Assembly: GCA_963757065.1 (NCBI GenBank)
Contig: CAVWQC010000003.1
Coordinates: 132,139-196,138, forward strand
Direction of reading: 5' to 3'
Length of the DNA: 64,000 bases
Origin: PNON01 sp963757065
GTDB taxonomy: Bacteria > Chloroflexota > Anaerolineae > Anaerolineales > Anaerolineaceae
The notes beneath the pieces are model-generated. The model ran no database searches. It was not told the DNA's origin and saw only the letters and a list, made by a program, of their open reading frames with translations. Both the position numbers and the translations under genes were made by a program. This document shows positions 8,176 to 16,322 of the stretch, piece after piece. Every line of letters begins with the position of its first letter. Position 1 is the first letter of the stretch.

Positions 8176-8892
8176 ATGGAAAGTTACACACAACAGGCGG
8201 AACGTCTATTTAATATTGTCCTCACTTCTGAACAAGTCGAACAATTTTCAATATTTGAAAAACTATTACTGGAGTGGAATCAAAAGATCAACCTCACCGC
8301 CATAAGAGATGTTCAGGGAATTCATACCAAGCACTTTCTTGATTCCCTGAGTGCGGTGAAAGGGTTCAATGGTGTTATTCCCGCCTCTCTGATCGACATC
8401 GGAACCGGTGCTGGATTCCCCGGAATACCGCTTAAGATCGTCTTCCCACAGGTACGGCTGGTGCTGGTGGAATCCGTAGGAAAAAAAGCAAAATTCTGCC
8501 AGCTCGTTGTGGATTCGCTTGCCCTCTCCGGGGTTGAAGTGCTCGCTGATCGGGCAGAAGAATTGGCTTCTCAATCCAGGTACAGAGAAAGATTTGATAT
8601 TGCCATAGCACGCTCTGTCGCCAATATGCCAGTATTGACAGAATACTTATTACCATTGGTCCGGGTTGGGGGACGGATGATCGCGCAAAAAGGGAATAAC
8701 GCTCATATCGAGACTCAATCGGCAGCGAAAGCAATCAAAATACTTGGTGGAGAACTGGAAAAGATCATTCCGGTAGAGCTGCCCGGGGTAAGTGATGAAC
8801 GCTATCTTGTTATCATTAAGAAAATAGCTGCCACACCGCTCATCTATCCACGCAAGGCAGGATTACCAGTGAAGAAACCAATCCTATCCTGA
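8176..8892 (+). CDS. rsmG: 16S rRNA (guanine527-N7)-methyltransferase
   Basis: Methylates G527 of 16S rRNA using S-adenosylmethionine. The 238-aa protein has NLTAIRD (39-45), the KHFLDSL motif (52-58), the SAM-binding loop IGTGAGFPGIPL (75-86), the acidic VLVES end of strand 2, and RSVANM. All are hallmarks of RsmG/GidB. The tail after about residue 220 is Lys-rich. The gene stands alone, with its own leaderless-type promoter. It converges with the ABC permease gene downstream, and no clear terminator lies in the 44 bases between them. Confidence 0.94.
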   Translation: MESYTQQAERLFNIVLTSEQVEQFSIFEKLLLEWNQKINLTAIRDVQGIHTKHFLDSLSAVKGFNGVIPASLIDIGTGAGFPGIPLKIVFPQVRLVLVESVGKKAKFCQLVVDSLALSGVEVLADRAEELASQSRYRERFDIAIARSVANMPVLTEYLLPLVRVGGRMIAQKGNNAHIETQSAAKAIKILGGELEKIIPVELPGVSDERYLVIIKKIAATPLIYPRKAGLPVKKPILS

Positions 8893-8936
8893 TGACTATC
8901 TTTTTCAGCGGTTTTTCTAGTCAGGTGATGGCTGTT

Positions 8937-9608
8937 CTAACGATCAAAACGATCTACCAGTAAAAGTCTTAATAATACAAAAGTGACCAACACGATCAGG
9001 ATCAATAATACCGCGACCGGTTGAGCTGCCTCCAACCCAAATCCCTGGAACCGTTCAAAGATCAAGACAGGGATGATCTTCGGGTTATAAGCCAATATCA
9101 CAACAGCCCCAAATTCGGATATCCCGCGTGCCCACATCATCAGGATACCGCTGAAAATTCCTCGCCACGCTAGCGGTAAAATGACATGCTGAAAATTTTG
9201 AATTGATGTTGCGCCATCCACATAAGCAGCCTGTTCAAGCTCAACATCTATGGATGCGAAGGCAGATCGGCTGAGATTAACCAGGTACGGCAGGCTGACA
9301 AATGCCATAGCAACTACTATTCCTGCCAGGCTGTCGATAAAATTAATACCGAACAAAGCAAACGTTTTTCCAAACAAACCCCGGCTGCCGTATACCATCA
9401 ATAATGCAATTCCTGCAGCGGTGTGTGGGATGACAATCGGCAGATCGATGATGCTTTCCACGATGCTCTTGCCCGGAAACCGGTGCCTTGCCAGTAGATA
9501 GGCAAGCGGCAGTCCAGTGAATAGAGTGATGACTGTCGCGATTCCTGAGGCAGTAAATGTCAAAGTGATCGAACGGATAAACTCCCGGTCAGTAAATGTC
9601 TCCTTCAA
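8937..9608 (-). CDS. ABC permease of tungstate/molybdate type
   Basis: Inner-membrane permease of an oxyanion ABC importer of the ModB/WtpB type. It has at least five helices and the cytoplasmic EAA-type loop (ELEQAAYVDGATSIQNF, about 123-140). The listed start is TTG 9608. The same frame, however, stays open upstream to 9716 and encodes a further hydrophobic helix (FSILGSLLLLFILIPIVNILI), needed for a normal first transmembrane segment. The only start-like codon there is an ATA at 9716-9714, overlapping the binding-protein stop (ATAA). The true N-terminus is therefore probably near 9716. No ATPase gene lies in the operon here. Confidence 0.82.
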   Translation of the reverse strand: MKETFTDREFIRSITLTFTASGIATVITLFTGLPLAYLLARHRFPGKSIVESIIDLPIVIPHTAAGIALLMVYGSRGLFGKTFALFGINFIDSLAGIVVAMAFVSLPYLVNLSRSAFASIDVELEQAAYVDGATSIQNFQHVILPLAWRGIFSGILMMWARGISEFGAVVILAYNPKIIPVLIFERFQGFGLEAAQPVAVLLILIVLVTFVLLRLLLVDRFDR

Positions 9609-9712
9609 CGCCTGCGGGCTGGAAGAAATCAGTATATTTACAATCGGAATTAATATGAAAAGTAATAATAAGCTGCCCAGTATGCTGAATACTAATCGAA
9701 GGGATTTACGAT

Positions 9713-10789
9713 TTATTGTGCAGGAACGGAAACTTGCTTGAGACTTTCAGGTAAGTTTTCATACCCATTTGCATCGATTTTTTCAAAAAGTGGATGATAG
9801 TAATCCTCCATTAATTGCCTCCCATCCGGTCCTAAAAGATAAGCGATGAATAATTCAGCTTCTTTTGGGTGCCTGGCATCACTGGGAATGGTTATTCCAT
9901 AACCGATCTGTTCTCCAACAAACTCAGGCTTTACTGTCGCAAAGCGCTGGAAATCCAGTTTTACACTTACATCACCATATTCCTGGTTCAGATCGGCATT
10001 CCCAAGGTTCAATTCTGCCGGTAAAGATAATAGATTTAATTTATGCTGTTTGATCACCGATTCATACTCAAACGCATAATCCAGGTCACCGGATTCAAGG
10101 AGAGCCAATAGCTGAACACTTGCTCCACGGATGACGACATGCCCTCCATCCTTCATCTCCAACACTTCCGGTACCCGGATGATGGCTTTGCCACCACCTT
10201 CATCCACTTTAAGTGGAATTCGAAACTGGCCTGCAAACATATCACCAAATAAGTATCCCTTATTGTATAGTTTCTCGGCAAGTTTTATTGCCATTAATGC
10301 CCGATAGCCGGAGGCATCAAAGCGCGGGTCTGCAATTCCGATCTTTACATCTGGTCTGCTGATAATTTCCATCCAATTATCAGGAGTTATCTCCCCCGAA
10401 TACTTGCTGGTGGCTGTATAAGCCAATCCCAGGTTATTGGTTGCAAACCGTAAATACCAATTTGCATATGGTATTCCGGTATCCGGATCATTCACCGTGT
10501 ACATCAACATTGGGATAAGCGCATGGTCAGCAGTGGCAATTACATCGGTTGACTGATGCAGATCTGTAGTGTGCCGGATAACTTGAATGCTGCCGTGGTA
10601 TTCAGAAACGACGTCAATATTCGGGTATTTCGCCTCAAATGATTTTTCCAATGCCGCAAAAGGACCGATCAGGCTTCCGGCTGCGAAAACCACCAGAGGA
10701 ATTTTTTCTTTCGGCTTGCAGCTGACCAGGATGTTCCCCATAAGAATGAATAACATGAGTATACTGAAAATATTCTTTGGTTTATTCAT
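9713..10789 (-). CDS. tungstate/molybdate-type ABC substrate-binding lipoprotein
   Basis: Binding protein of an oxyanion importer, anchored through a lipobox Cys24 (ILVSC). The mature protein begins with PLVVFAAGSLIGPFAALEKSFEAKYP, and later has SEYHGSIQVIR and ATADHALIPML. These are diagnostic for the archaeal-type WtpA/ModA family, which binds tungstate or molybdate. The ATG at 10789 is chosen because GGAG precedes it and it starts the signal peptide; a longer frame to 10855 adds non-signal sequence. The permease gene follows directly. An intercistronic terminator-like hairpin (10812-10845) separates it from the upstream lipoprotein gene. Confidence 0.87.
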   Translation of the reverse strand: MNKPKNIFSILMLFILMGNILVSCKPKEKIPLVVFAAGSLIGPFAALEKSFEAKYPNIDVVSEYHGSIQVIRHTTDLHQSTDVIATADHALIPMLMYTVNDPDTGIPYANWYLRFATNNLGLAYTATSKYSGEITPDNWMEIISRPDVKIGIADPRFDASGYRALMAIKLAEKLYNKGYLFGDMFAGQFRIPLKVDEGGGKAIIRVPEVLEMKDGGHVVIRGASVQLLALLESGDLDYAFEYESVIKQHKLNLLSLPAELNLGNADLNQEYGDVSVKLDFQRFATVKPEFVGEQIGYGITIPSDARHPKEAELFIAYLLGPDGRQLMEDYYHPLFEKIDANGYENLPESLKQVSVPAQ

Positions 10790-10811
10790 TTCTGGTTTTA
10801 CTCCAACAAAC

Positions 10812-10845
10812 AAAAAGCCTGGCAGAGGATTATCCTCTGCCAGGC
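10812..10845 (-). terminator. strong intercistronic terminator or attenuator
   Basis: The arms GCCTGGCAGAGGA (10817-10829) and TCCTCTGCCAGGC (10833-10845) form a perfect 13-bp stem with a 3-base loop. On the minus strand it is followed by five T. It lies between the oxidoreductase-like lipoprotein and the binding-protein gene, so it would set their relative expression. Confidence 0.8.
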
Positions 10846-10855
10846 AAAACAGCAA

Positions 10856-12292
10856 TTACTTTGCTTCTATCTTGACTACAGCTTTTGCCCAGAAATTGCT
10901 TTGCATTCCAGGCATGGCAAATTTTAGCGTACCATCATCCTCAAAAGCAACCATGCAGTCTGCACACGCTGCCACGTCTGCCAGCACTATTTCAGTGACA
11001 TAACCATCAGATGAAGTAACCACCAGGGTCTTGGCTTCCGGTTTTACCTTGACCAATTCGAGCAAGGCATTCAATCGAACACCTTCCACTTCCATCTGGC
11101 CTTTCTTTGGGTGTTCAACATTCATTTTCACCACGTCCATGGCTTCCAGGTCGTCACGACTCCAACCCAGGGGTTGGTCCACCAAACCGACAAAGGAAAG
11201 AGCAGCACCAGCAATGGCATCTGCCGGCTTAGATTTAACTGTGGGTTCCGCTGTGGCTACAACAGCTGCTGTACCTTCGTCCATGTGCAAGACGATCTTG
11301 GCTATTCCGCCAATTTTTTCATTTTTCTGGAGATCCGGACCCACCAACTGCAGGGGGAAACCTTTTTCATCAAGTACATTACCATTCATGGTAAAAGCTA
11401 CGATGTAATTCGGGTTATCCATGACACGGATGCTATCCAGTGAAACGGAATAGCCATCTTTGGCAATGATCTCGATAGTGTAACCTTTCTCAGCTAATGT
11501 GGTTGAAAACGCATCGCCTTCGTGTTTGTTCTCATCATCCACTCGGCCAGCAAGTAAGTATAAAGGTGCTCCCACCCATTCCTGCCCTTTATCGTCTGTA
11601 AAGCTGGATTGATGACAGGTACTGGCTGAGCAAGATTCAAACGATCCACGGTCAATTTCATCTTTAATGGCACCTTCCAGTAAAAGTGACCATTCTTCAG
11701 CTAATGGTTTAACGGTTAGTTTTGTAACAAATTTCACTGACCAGTGGCCATCCACCACCTGGTTGGGTTCTGCACTGACCACCATGAGGCGCAAGGCGCC
11801 GTCCTGTTCGACATCCAATGGTGTTCCATTGACTTCATACGCTAGAATGGTCTTTAGTTCTCCACCACTCTTTGTCTCTTCCCCTGTCCCGGGGTTGTAC
11901 GTAATGAAATCACCCTTGTTAATTTGATCGTATGATAAAGTCATCGAATAGCCGTCTTTTGCTTCGATCTGGACACCCATGGAGGAGTTATCACCACCCG
12001 CCAATTTCACCAGGTCTGAAAGCAGAACGCCTTTATAAGGCTGGGGCGGAAAGATCTTTCCGGTGCTGCTTTTTAATCCAGCCTGACCTTCCACGGCAGG
12101 CATCTTTTTTAGGTCATCCATTGTAAACGCAGCCGTGGAATCCCCGACCAGTGTGAGAACAACTTCTGCATTTTCAGCTGGAGCTGCAATTGTTGGCGCT
12201 TCCACAGGAGCAACCACTGCAGGAGCGACCTGACAGGCAGCCAGAACTAGCACAAAAAGAAGGGTCAATGTAATTGAAAATGTCTTTTTCAT
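10856..12292 (-). CDS. lipoprotein with repeated molybdopterin-oxidoreductase-like domains
   Basis: A 478-aa lipoprotein: signal peptide with lipobox VLAAC (Cys20), then three related modules at about 46-190, 198-345 and 362-478. Each begins with a beta strand (VVLTLVGDS, WSLLLEGAI, ALSFVGLVD), continues to a GVxLxxLL-type helix (YKGVLLSDLV, WVGAPLYLLA, VEGVRLNALL), then IxAKDGYS or SSDGYV. This is the layout of the sulfite-oxidase-type molybdopterin-binding fold. Only the second module has cysteines (SCSASTCH) where sulfite oxidases carry their Mo-ligating Cys; the third has ACADC further on. No enzyme activity can be asserted. The neighbouring tungstate/molybdate importer fits a metal-linked role. 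GGAT before the ATG serves as ribosome-binding site. Confidence 0.72.
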   Translation of the reverse strand: MKKTFSITLTLLFVLVLAACQVAPAVVAPVEAPTIAAPAENAEVVLTLVGDSTAAFTMDDLKKMPAVEGQAGLKSSTGKIFPPQPYKGVLLSDLVKLAGGDNSSMGVQIEAKDGYSMTLSYDQINKGDFITYNPGTGEETKSGGELKTILAYEVNGTPLDVEQDGALRLMVVSAEPNQVVDGHWSVKFVTKLTVKPLAEEWSLLLEGAIKDEIDRGSFESCSASTCHQSSFTDDKGQEWVGAPLYLLAGRVDDENKHEGDAFSTTLAEKGYTIEIIAKDGYSVSLDSIRVMDNPNYIVAFTMNGNVLDEKGFPLQLVGPDLQKNEKIGGIAKIVLHMDEGTAAVVATAEPTVKSKPADAIAGAALSFVGLVDQPLGWSRDDLEAMDVVKMNVEHPKKGQMEVEGVRLNALLELVKVKPEAKTLVVTSSDGYVTEIVLADVAACADCMVAFEDDGTLKFAMPGMQSNFWAKAVVKIEAK

Positions 12293-12749
12293 GGTTATCC
12301 TTTTTATTTAGTTGTTTGTATGGGTACAATTATACAGTTAGTTTACTTTTCCAACTGGATTATGTCAAGAAAAAATCATCCCAATCAGCAATAAGATTAC
12401 AATTAATTGGAAAAATAACCGAAACATCCCCCAATTCTTTTTCCCCCGAATGATCAGAGCATGGTAAGAAATCGAATTTATAACGCCTTGATCTGTGCCT
12501 TTCCCTCATTATTCTTAAATATTTATGACGGGATCAGGCGTTTGTCCGCCAATGTAGTTTCCTATACAGTTCAATTAGCCTGAAAGAAAATAATTGAAAG
12601 GATATTCTTCGAATCGTTACACCAGATTTCGAAGGCAGGTATCATCGAATTTGCTGTTGATGGAAACGTGTTCTTAATTACGTAAGCGGGATTATAAAAT
12701 TTGGGGATTGCATTACCGAAAGAAGTCAGTATCCAGAAATTATATAAAT
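12293..12749. other. long AT-rich intergenic region, nothing recognised
   Basis: About 450 bases between the 5' end of the lipoprotein gene and the 3' end of recF. A TATAAT lies on the minus strand about 34 bases upstream of the lipoprotein ATG (near 12327-12332) and is its likely -10 box. I see no credible gene, tRNA or repeat in the rest. Confidence 0.45.
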
Positions 12750-12870
12750 TTATTGGACCGTGACAGAACCACCAGCAATTCGCCATAAACGACAGCTTTG
12801 GATAAATTCCGGCATGAACAGGTCCAGATCGGTGGTAGTTAAAAGAGCCTGCTCAAAACCTGTGACCGTT
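12750..12870 (-). pseudogene. recF: recF C-terminal tail in a third frame
   Basis: After a second indel near 12855 the C-terminal RecF sequence continues as EQALLTTTDLDLFMPEF, IQSCRLWRIAGGSV and a stop at 12750. This is the expected end of RecF (sensor/D-loop region and C-terminal strand). It is too short to be called alone and shows that the gene is complete apart from indels. Confidence 0.65.
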
Positions 12871-13254
12871 TTCAACTAAACCTTCCCGCCGATGCTCATC
12901 CAACTCAGCCAGGGTTTCGTCGAGGAGCAATACCGGCATTTCGCCGGTCTTTTCACGCATCCATTGCATTTCCCCCAATTTGAGGGATTGTAATGCAGTG
13001 CGAATCTGACCGCGTGACCCGAAATCTCCCAGGCTTTGCTTATTCACATTAAAGAGCAGATCATCCCGATGCGGACCGGTACTGGTCACACCGCGCGCAA
13101 CATCCAACCTGCGGGTGTTTTGAAGTCGATGCAGGAAGACCTGTTCCAATTCCGGGAACTGATACACCCTCCCAATTGATTTCCATTCCATTTCCTGCGG
13201 TTGAAATATCTTTTCCATCAGAAGGGGAAAAAGTTGGACGGTAAACCATTCCAA
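12853..13254 (-). CDS. recF: DNA replication/repair protein RecF, middle piece
   Basis: This frame carries the RecF lobe with DVARGVTSTGPHRDDLLF, the ABC-type signature region GDFGSRGQIRTALQSLKLGE, and Walker B LLLDETLAELDEHRR. The first 25 or so residues are out-of-frame read-through; the true junction with the N-terminal piece lies near 13170-13185. Downstream it ends early (VENGHRF stop), while the homologous sequence continues in a further frame. Confidence 0.78.
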   Translation of the reverse strand: MEWFTVQLFPLLMEKIFQPQEMEWKSIGRVYQFPELEQVFLHRLQNTRRLDVARGVTSTGPHRDDLLFNVNKQSLGDFGSRGQIRTALQSLKLGEMQWMREKTGEMPVLLLDETLAELDEHRREGLVENGHRF

Positions 13255-13963
13255 ATAGCTCTCCCTGGCCAGTCAATCCGGCATGGATAGGTGCAGCAAG
13301 CATCTCTATCTCATGGACTGCCAAATTCCGGGATGCCATCATCCGGGCACCAAAACCAGCCAGCAATTTGTCCCAGTAATCCAATTGCGCGGCATCCCCA
13401 CCTTTCTCTGCAATTAACTTCAAAAGTGCATTGCGGCGGGTAAGTGCCTGTTGATATTTGGTCAGATCATCCACATATCCCGGAATGACCTGGCATAAAG
13501 TCATGTTCAAATAACGGCGTCTTTCTTCCGGACCGTTATCTATAAAACGTGTCATCTGTGGTATGAAAACCACAGCATTAAATTCACGGATAGCCTGGGC
13601 AGCCGGTTTTTTTACCCCATTCAACAAGATCTCTTTGCGCAGCCTTTGGACCGAAGTTCCACCTGATGACGCAGAATTCTGCAGGATCAAGCGCAATTCC
13701 AGTGTGGAAGTCTTGCCGCCTTTCTCATATTCACCAACGATGCGGGAAACCGGAATTTCATCTTCCCTGGCTGAGAAACTGACCACCTGGTTGTCCTGGG
13801 AAGTCTGAAAAGATGTGAAAGCTGCCAGGAAATAGACTGCTTCAAGCAGGCTTGTTTTTCCCTGCGCATTATCACCTGCCAATACTACAATTCCGCCTGG
13901 AATATCCAAATCCAGGCGCGAGAAAGTTCTAAAATTCGTTAAAGATAAGTGCGTTAGCCGCAT
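13061..13963 (-). CDS. recF: DNA replication/repair protein RecF, N-terminal piece (frameshifted)
   Basis: RecF binds single-strand gaps with RecO and RecR and helps load RecA. The N-terminus MRLTHLSLTNFRTFSRLDLD and Walker A GDNAQGKT (30-37) are typical, and VVFIPQMTRFIDNGPEERRRYLN is the family's conserved block. After about residue 260 the frame is lost; the true protein passes into the frame of 12853-13254. The ATG overlaps the def stop by one base, so recF is coupled to def. RecF genes usually sit with dnaA/dnaN; here the neighbour is def instead. Confidence 0.85.
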   Translation of the reverse strand: MRLTHLSLTNFRTFSRLDLDIPGGIVVLAGDNAQGKTSLLEAVYFLAAFTSFQTSQDNQVVSFSAREDEIPVSRIVGEYEKGGKTSTLELRLILQNSASSGGTSVQRLRKEILLNGVKKPAAQAIREFNAVVFIPQMTRFIDNGPEERRRYLNMTLCQVIPGYVDDLTKYQQALTRRNALLKLIAEKGGDAAQLDYWDKLLAGFGARMMASRNLAVHEIEMLAAPIHAGLTGQGELFGMVYRPTFSPSDGKDISTAGNGMEINWEGVSVPGIGTGLPASTSKHPQVGCCARCDQYRSASG

Positions 13964-14472
13964 CAGTCTTTGATAAACTCGACTTCTTCAGGTGTTGGTT
14001 TCCAAATCCGGGTGGCTCTATCGGTAAACAGGACACCATCCAGGTGATCGATCTCATGTTGAAAGATGCGGGCAAGCCAATCGCTGAGTTTATACTTCAC
14101 CGGTACTCCCCTTCTGTTCAACCCTTTCACGGTGATGCGTTTATACCGCTGAACATCTCCTGCCAACCCTGGAATGGATAAACAGGCTTCAATCCCAGTT
14201 TCTGTCTCTTCGGATTGCTGTACAATTTCCGGATTTGCTATTGTGAATAGACGTTTCGGAACTTTTGGATCTTCATCATCCCCGTATTCAACAACGATAA
14301 AGCGAATGGATTCACCTATTTGTGGAGCAGCCAGGCCAACACCAGGAGCATCCCTCAGTGTCTCGATCATGTTATCCACCAGGGATTGGAAAGAGGCGTC
14401 GAAATTGGTTACTTTATGAGCTTTCCTTCGCAAAACCTCATCTGGTACAAATTTAATTTCAAGTAATGCCAT
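13963..14472 (-). CDS. def: peptide deformylase
   Basis: Removes the formyl group from the N-terminal methionine of new proteins. The three motifs are present: GVGLAAPQIG (44-53), EACLS (95-99, the Cys97 metal ligand, with Ala in place of the usual Gly) and QHEIDH (138-143). At 170 aa it has normal length. The ATG at 14472 has AAAGGA 7 bases before it, better than the in-frame ATG two codons earlier. It overlaps recF by one base and follows the cNMP/PH-domain gene by 36 bases. Confidence 0.94.
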   Translation of the reverse strand: MALLEIKFVPDEVLRRKAHKVTNFDASFQSLVDNMIETLRDAPGVGLAAPQIGESIRFIVVEYGDDEDPKVPKRLFTIANPEIVQQSEETETGIEACLSIPGLAGDVQRYKRITVKGLNRRGVPVKYKLSDWLARIFQHEIDHLDGVLFTDRATRIWKPTPEEVEFIKD

Positions 14473-14507
14473 AAACAATATCCTTTACTGCGGTTATTGT
14501 TTATATT

Positions 14508-16196
14508 TTAACCGATAACTTCCTGGTCCGGGGAGAGCCGTTGGCTGCCAGTCGTTGTACGGTATTCATCCTGATGCCGGTGATAGGTGGCAATCCAATC
14601 CCCCACCCGTTCTCTTTCTTCGTTGATCTCATCCGTTTTCTTTCGTTGCTGGCGCAATGCCATACTGGCGAAAAGGTCCTGTTGTACCCTGGATGGATCA
14701 TAGACAAATTCAAACGTAAACATGCTTGTGCCAACAGCAACCGTCACAGTGCCAAAGTTCAGGAATAAGCCCATCAATCCAATACGTTTATATTCGATGG
14801 ATAGAATATTATCCAATTGGGCGACTTTTTTGATTTCCTTCCCCAGGGGTTTTCGTTCAATATCAATGATCTGTTCCGGAGTGATCTGATAAGTATCGTT
14901 TCTCCAGTCCACATAATCATAGACCCACCAGGCAAGAACGCCCATCCAAACAAAGGCCAAAAGCACCAGGGTTTCCAACATGGGAGTAAAGGTATACACA
15001 TCCATCAGTCTGCCCAACCAGAGCAATAATCCAATGATGGCAGCCAAAGCAGGTTTCCAGGTTTTCTTTAATAATATGTACCAATGTTTACGGTAAGTCA
15101 CAACCCCACCGCCTTCGTAACGCACTTTAAAGAAATCAGCCCAGAAAGACTGCAGGAATCCCGGTTTCATAATTTCATCCACCTGGGTAAAATTGGTACC
15201 AGTTGAATCTGCTGCCTGGTTTGGTTGAAGACGATTTCGAAGTGTTTCTTCCATCCGGACAATATCATCCTTCCGACGGTCGACTTTTGAGAAATTCCAT
15301 TGCTGTTGGATGAGGGCTGCTACATCCTCCGGGGATTCCACATCCGGCAGGATCAATGGTCCTGAAATCGTACGGACGACGATATTTCCATAACCAAGCA
15401 TTCTCCCCATCTGAGACGTCTGGACATCGACTGATTGAAGCGTGGTCAATGGGGCTTCCTGTCGGCTGTCATAAAGAAATGCAACCTTTTCCAACCAGAC
15501 GACTCTCAAGTTGGTAACAATGGAATAGTCGTTGGACCAATCAATCGCTTTCCAAATTCCCCATGCGGCAAGAAATACACAGGTCAAAATGGAGAGGATC
15601 AGGAGACCGGCGGCACTGGTCAGTACTGAGTCAATAAATATCAGAGTCAGGAAGACCGTTATAAAAATGAGAAATGCCGGAAGGAATAGTGCACCAAACA
15701 GAAAAACGGGATGTTTTCTACCGGCAAAGAATACTTCTTCTCCAGGTTGAAGCCAGGTTAAATTCATTTTATCCGTCAAATTGAGGGATGTATTCAAAAT
15801 TTGCATGTTGGATTCCAACAGTGGAAATTGATCCACAAGTGTACGGAGCTGCGGAGCAGTAATCCGGATAAGCATACTTGTTTTTAATACCAGGATGTTA
15901 TATTTTAACTTCCCGCCGTTCAGACAATCCTCACCCCAATACGACCCTGACTCGAAGTTTTGGATAAACGTTTCTTTTTTATGTTCAATCTGGGTTTGGC
16001 ACACCTTACCAGAAAAAACGATCCACAGGGCATCGTTCTCTGCACCCTGGCAGCAAACCAGGTCACCACGGTTAATCTGAAAGAGCTCAACCGATTCTGT
16101 AACGGTAAGTAATTCTTCATCGGTTAACCCGAAGAAGAATTGGTTACTCTTTAGTACCGTTAAAATATCTTCTGCAAAAACTTGATCATCAGCCAT
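14508..16196 (-). CDS. cyclic-nucleotide-binding domain fused to two bacterial PH-type membrane modules
   Basis: A 562-aa protein. Residues 10-135 form a cNMP-binding-like beta roll (FQINRGDLVCCQGAENDALWIVFSGKV, then GSYWGED). Two similar modules follow, each a pair of transmembrane helices plus a PH-like domain: helices about 165-215 with NDYSIVTNLRVVWLEKV and APLTTLQSVDV, then helices about 385-430 with NDTYQITPEQIIDIERKP and AQLDNILSIEY. The C-terminus is charged and helical. The PH modules resemble YdbS/YdbT-type envelope proteins. A sensory role at the membrane is inference; whether the N-domain still binds a nucleotide is unclear. The ATG at 16196 has AAGGAA in front. Confidence 0.75.
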   Translation of the reverse strand: MADDQVFAEDILTVLKSNQFFFGLTDEELLTVTESVELFQINRGDLVCCQGAENDALWIVFSGKVCQTQIEHKKETFIQNFESGSYWGEDCLNGGKLKYNILVLKTSMLIRITAPQLRTLVDQFPLLESNMQILNTSLNLTDKMNLTWLQPGEEVFFAGRKHPVFLFGALFLPAFLIFITVFLTLIFIDSVLTSAAGLLILSILTCVFLAAWGIWKAIDWSNDYSIVTNLRVVWLEKVAFLYDSRQEAPLTTLQSVDVQTSQMGRMLGYGNIVVRTISGPLILPDVESPEDVAALIQQQWNFSKVDRRKDDIVRMEETLRNRLQPNQAADSTGTNFTQVDEIMKPGFLQSFWADFFKVRYEGGGVVTYRKHWYILLKKTWKPALAAIIGLLLWLGRLMDVYTFTPMLETLVLLAFVWMGVLAWWVYDYVDWRNDTYQITPEQIIDIERKPLGKEIKKVAQLDNILSIEYKRIGLMGLFLNFGTVTVAVGTSMFTFEFVYDPSRVQQDLFASMALRQQRKKTDEINEERERVGDWIATYHRHQDEYRTTTGSQRLSPDQEVIG

Positions 16197-16263
16197 AGAT
16201 GTATTCCTTTTTCACTACCTGAAACGTGCATTATTTATACCAACCGTAAATGGTAGTTAATTG

Positions 16264-16301
16264 TAGAAAAAAAACAACGCCGGGTGAATACCGACGTTGT
16301 T
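16264..16301 (-). terminator. rho-independent terminator of clpC
   Basis: On the minus strand AACAACGTCGG and CCGGCGTTGTT pair (one G-U) around a 7-base loop and run into eight T. It lies directly behind the clpC stop. Confidence 0.8.
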
Positions 16302-16322
16302 TCATAGATTTGATTGGATTAA

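Noticed and set aside
11630..11650. SCSASTCH in the lipoprotein as a heme c site
   Set aside because: The spacing is CX4CH, not CXXCH; only rare multihaem cytochromes use it, and nothing else suggests a cytochrome.
12571..12786. 71-codon frame beyond recF
   Set aside because: Its first part overlaps the real recF tail in another frame, and the translation shows no folded-protein pattern.
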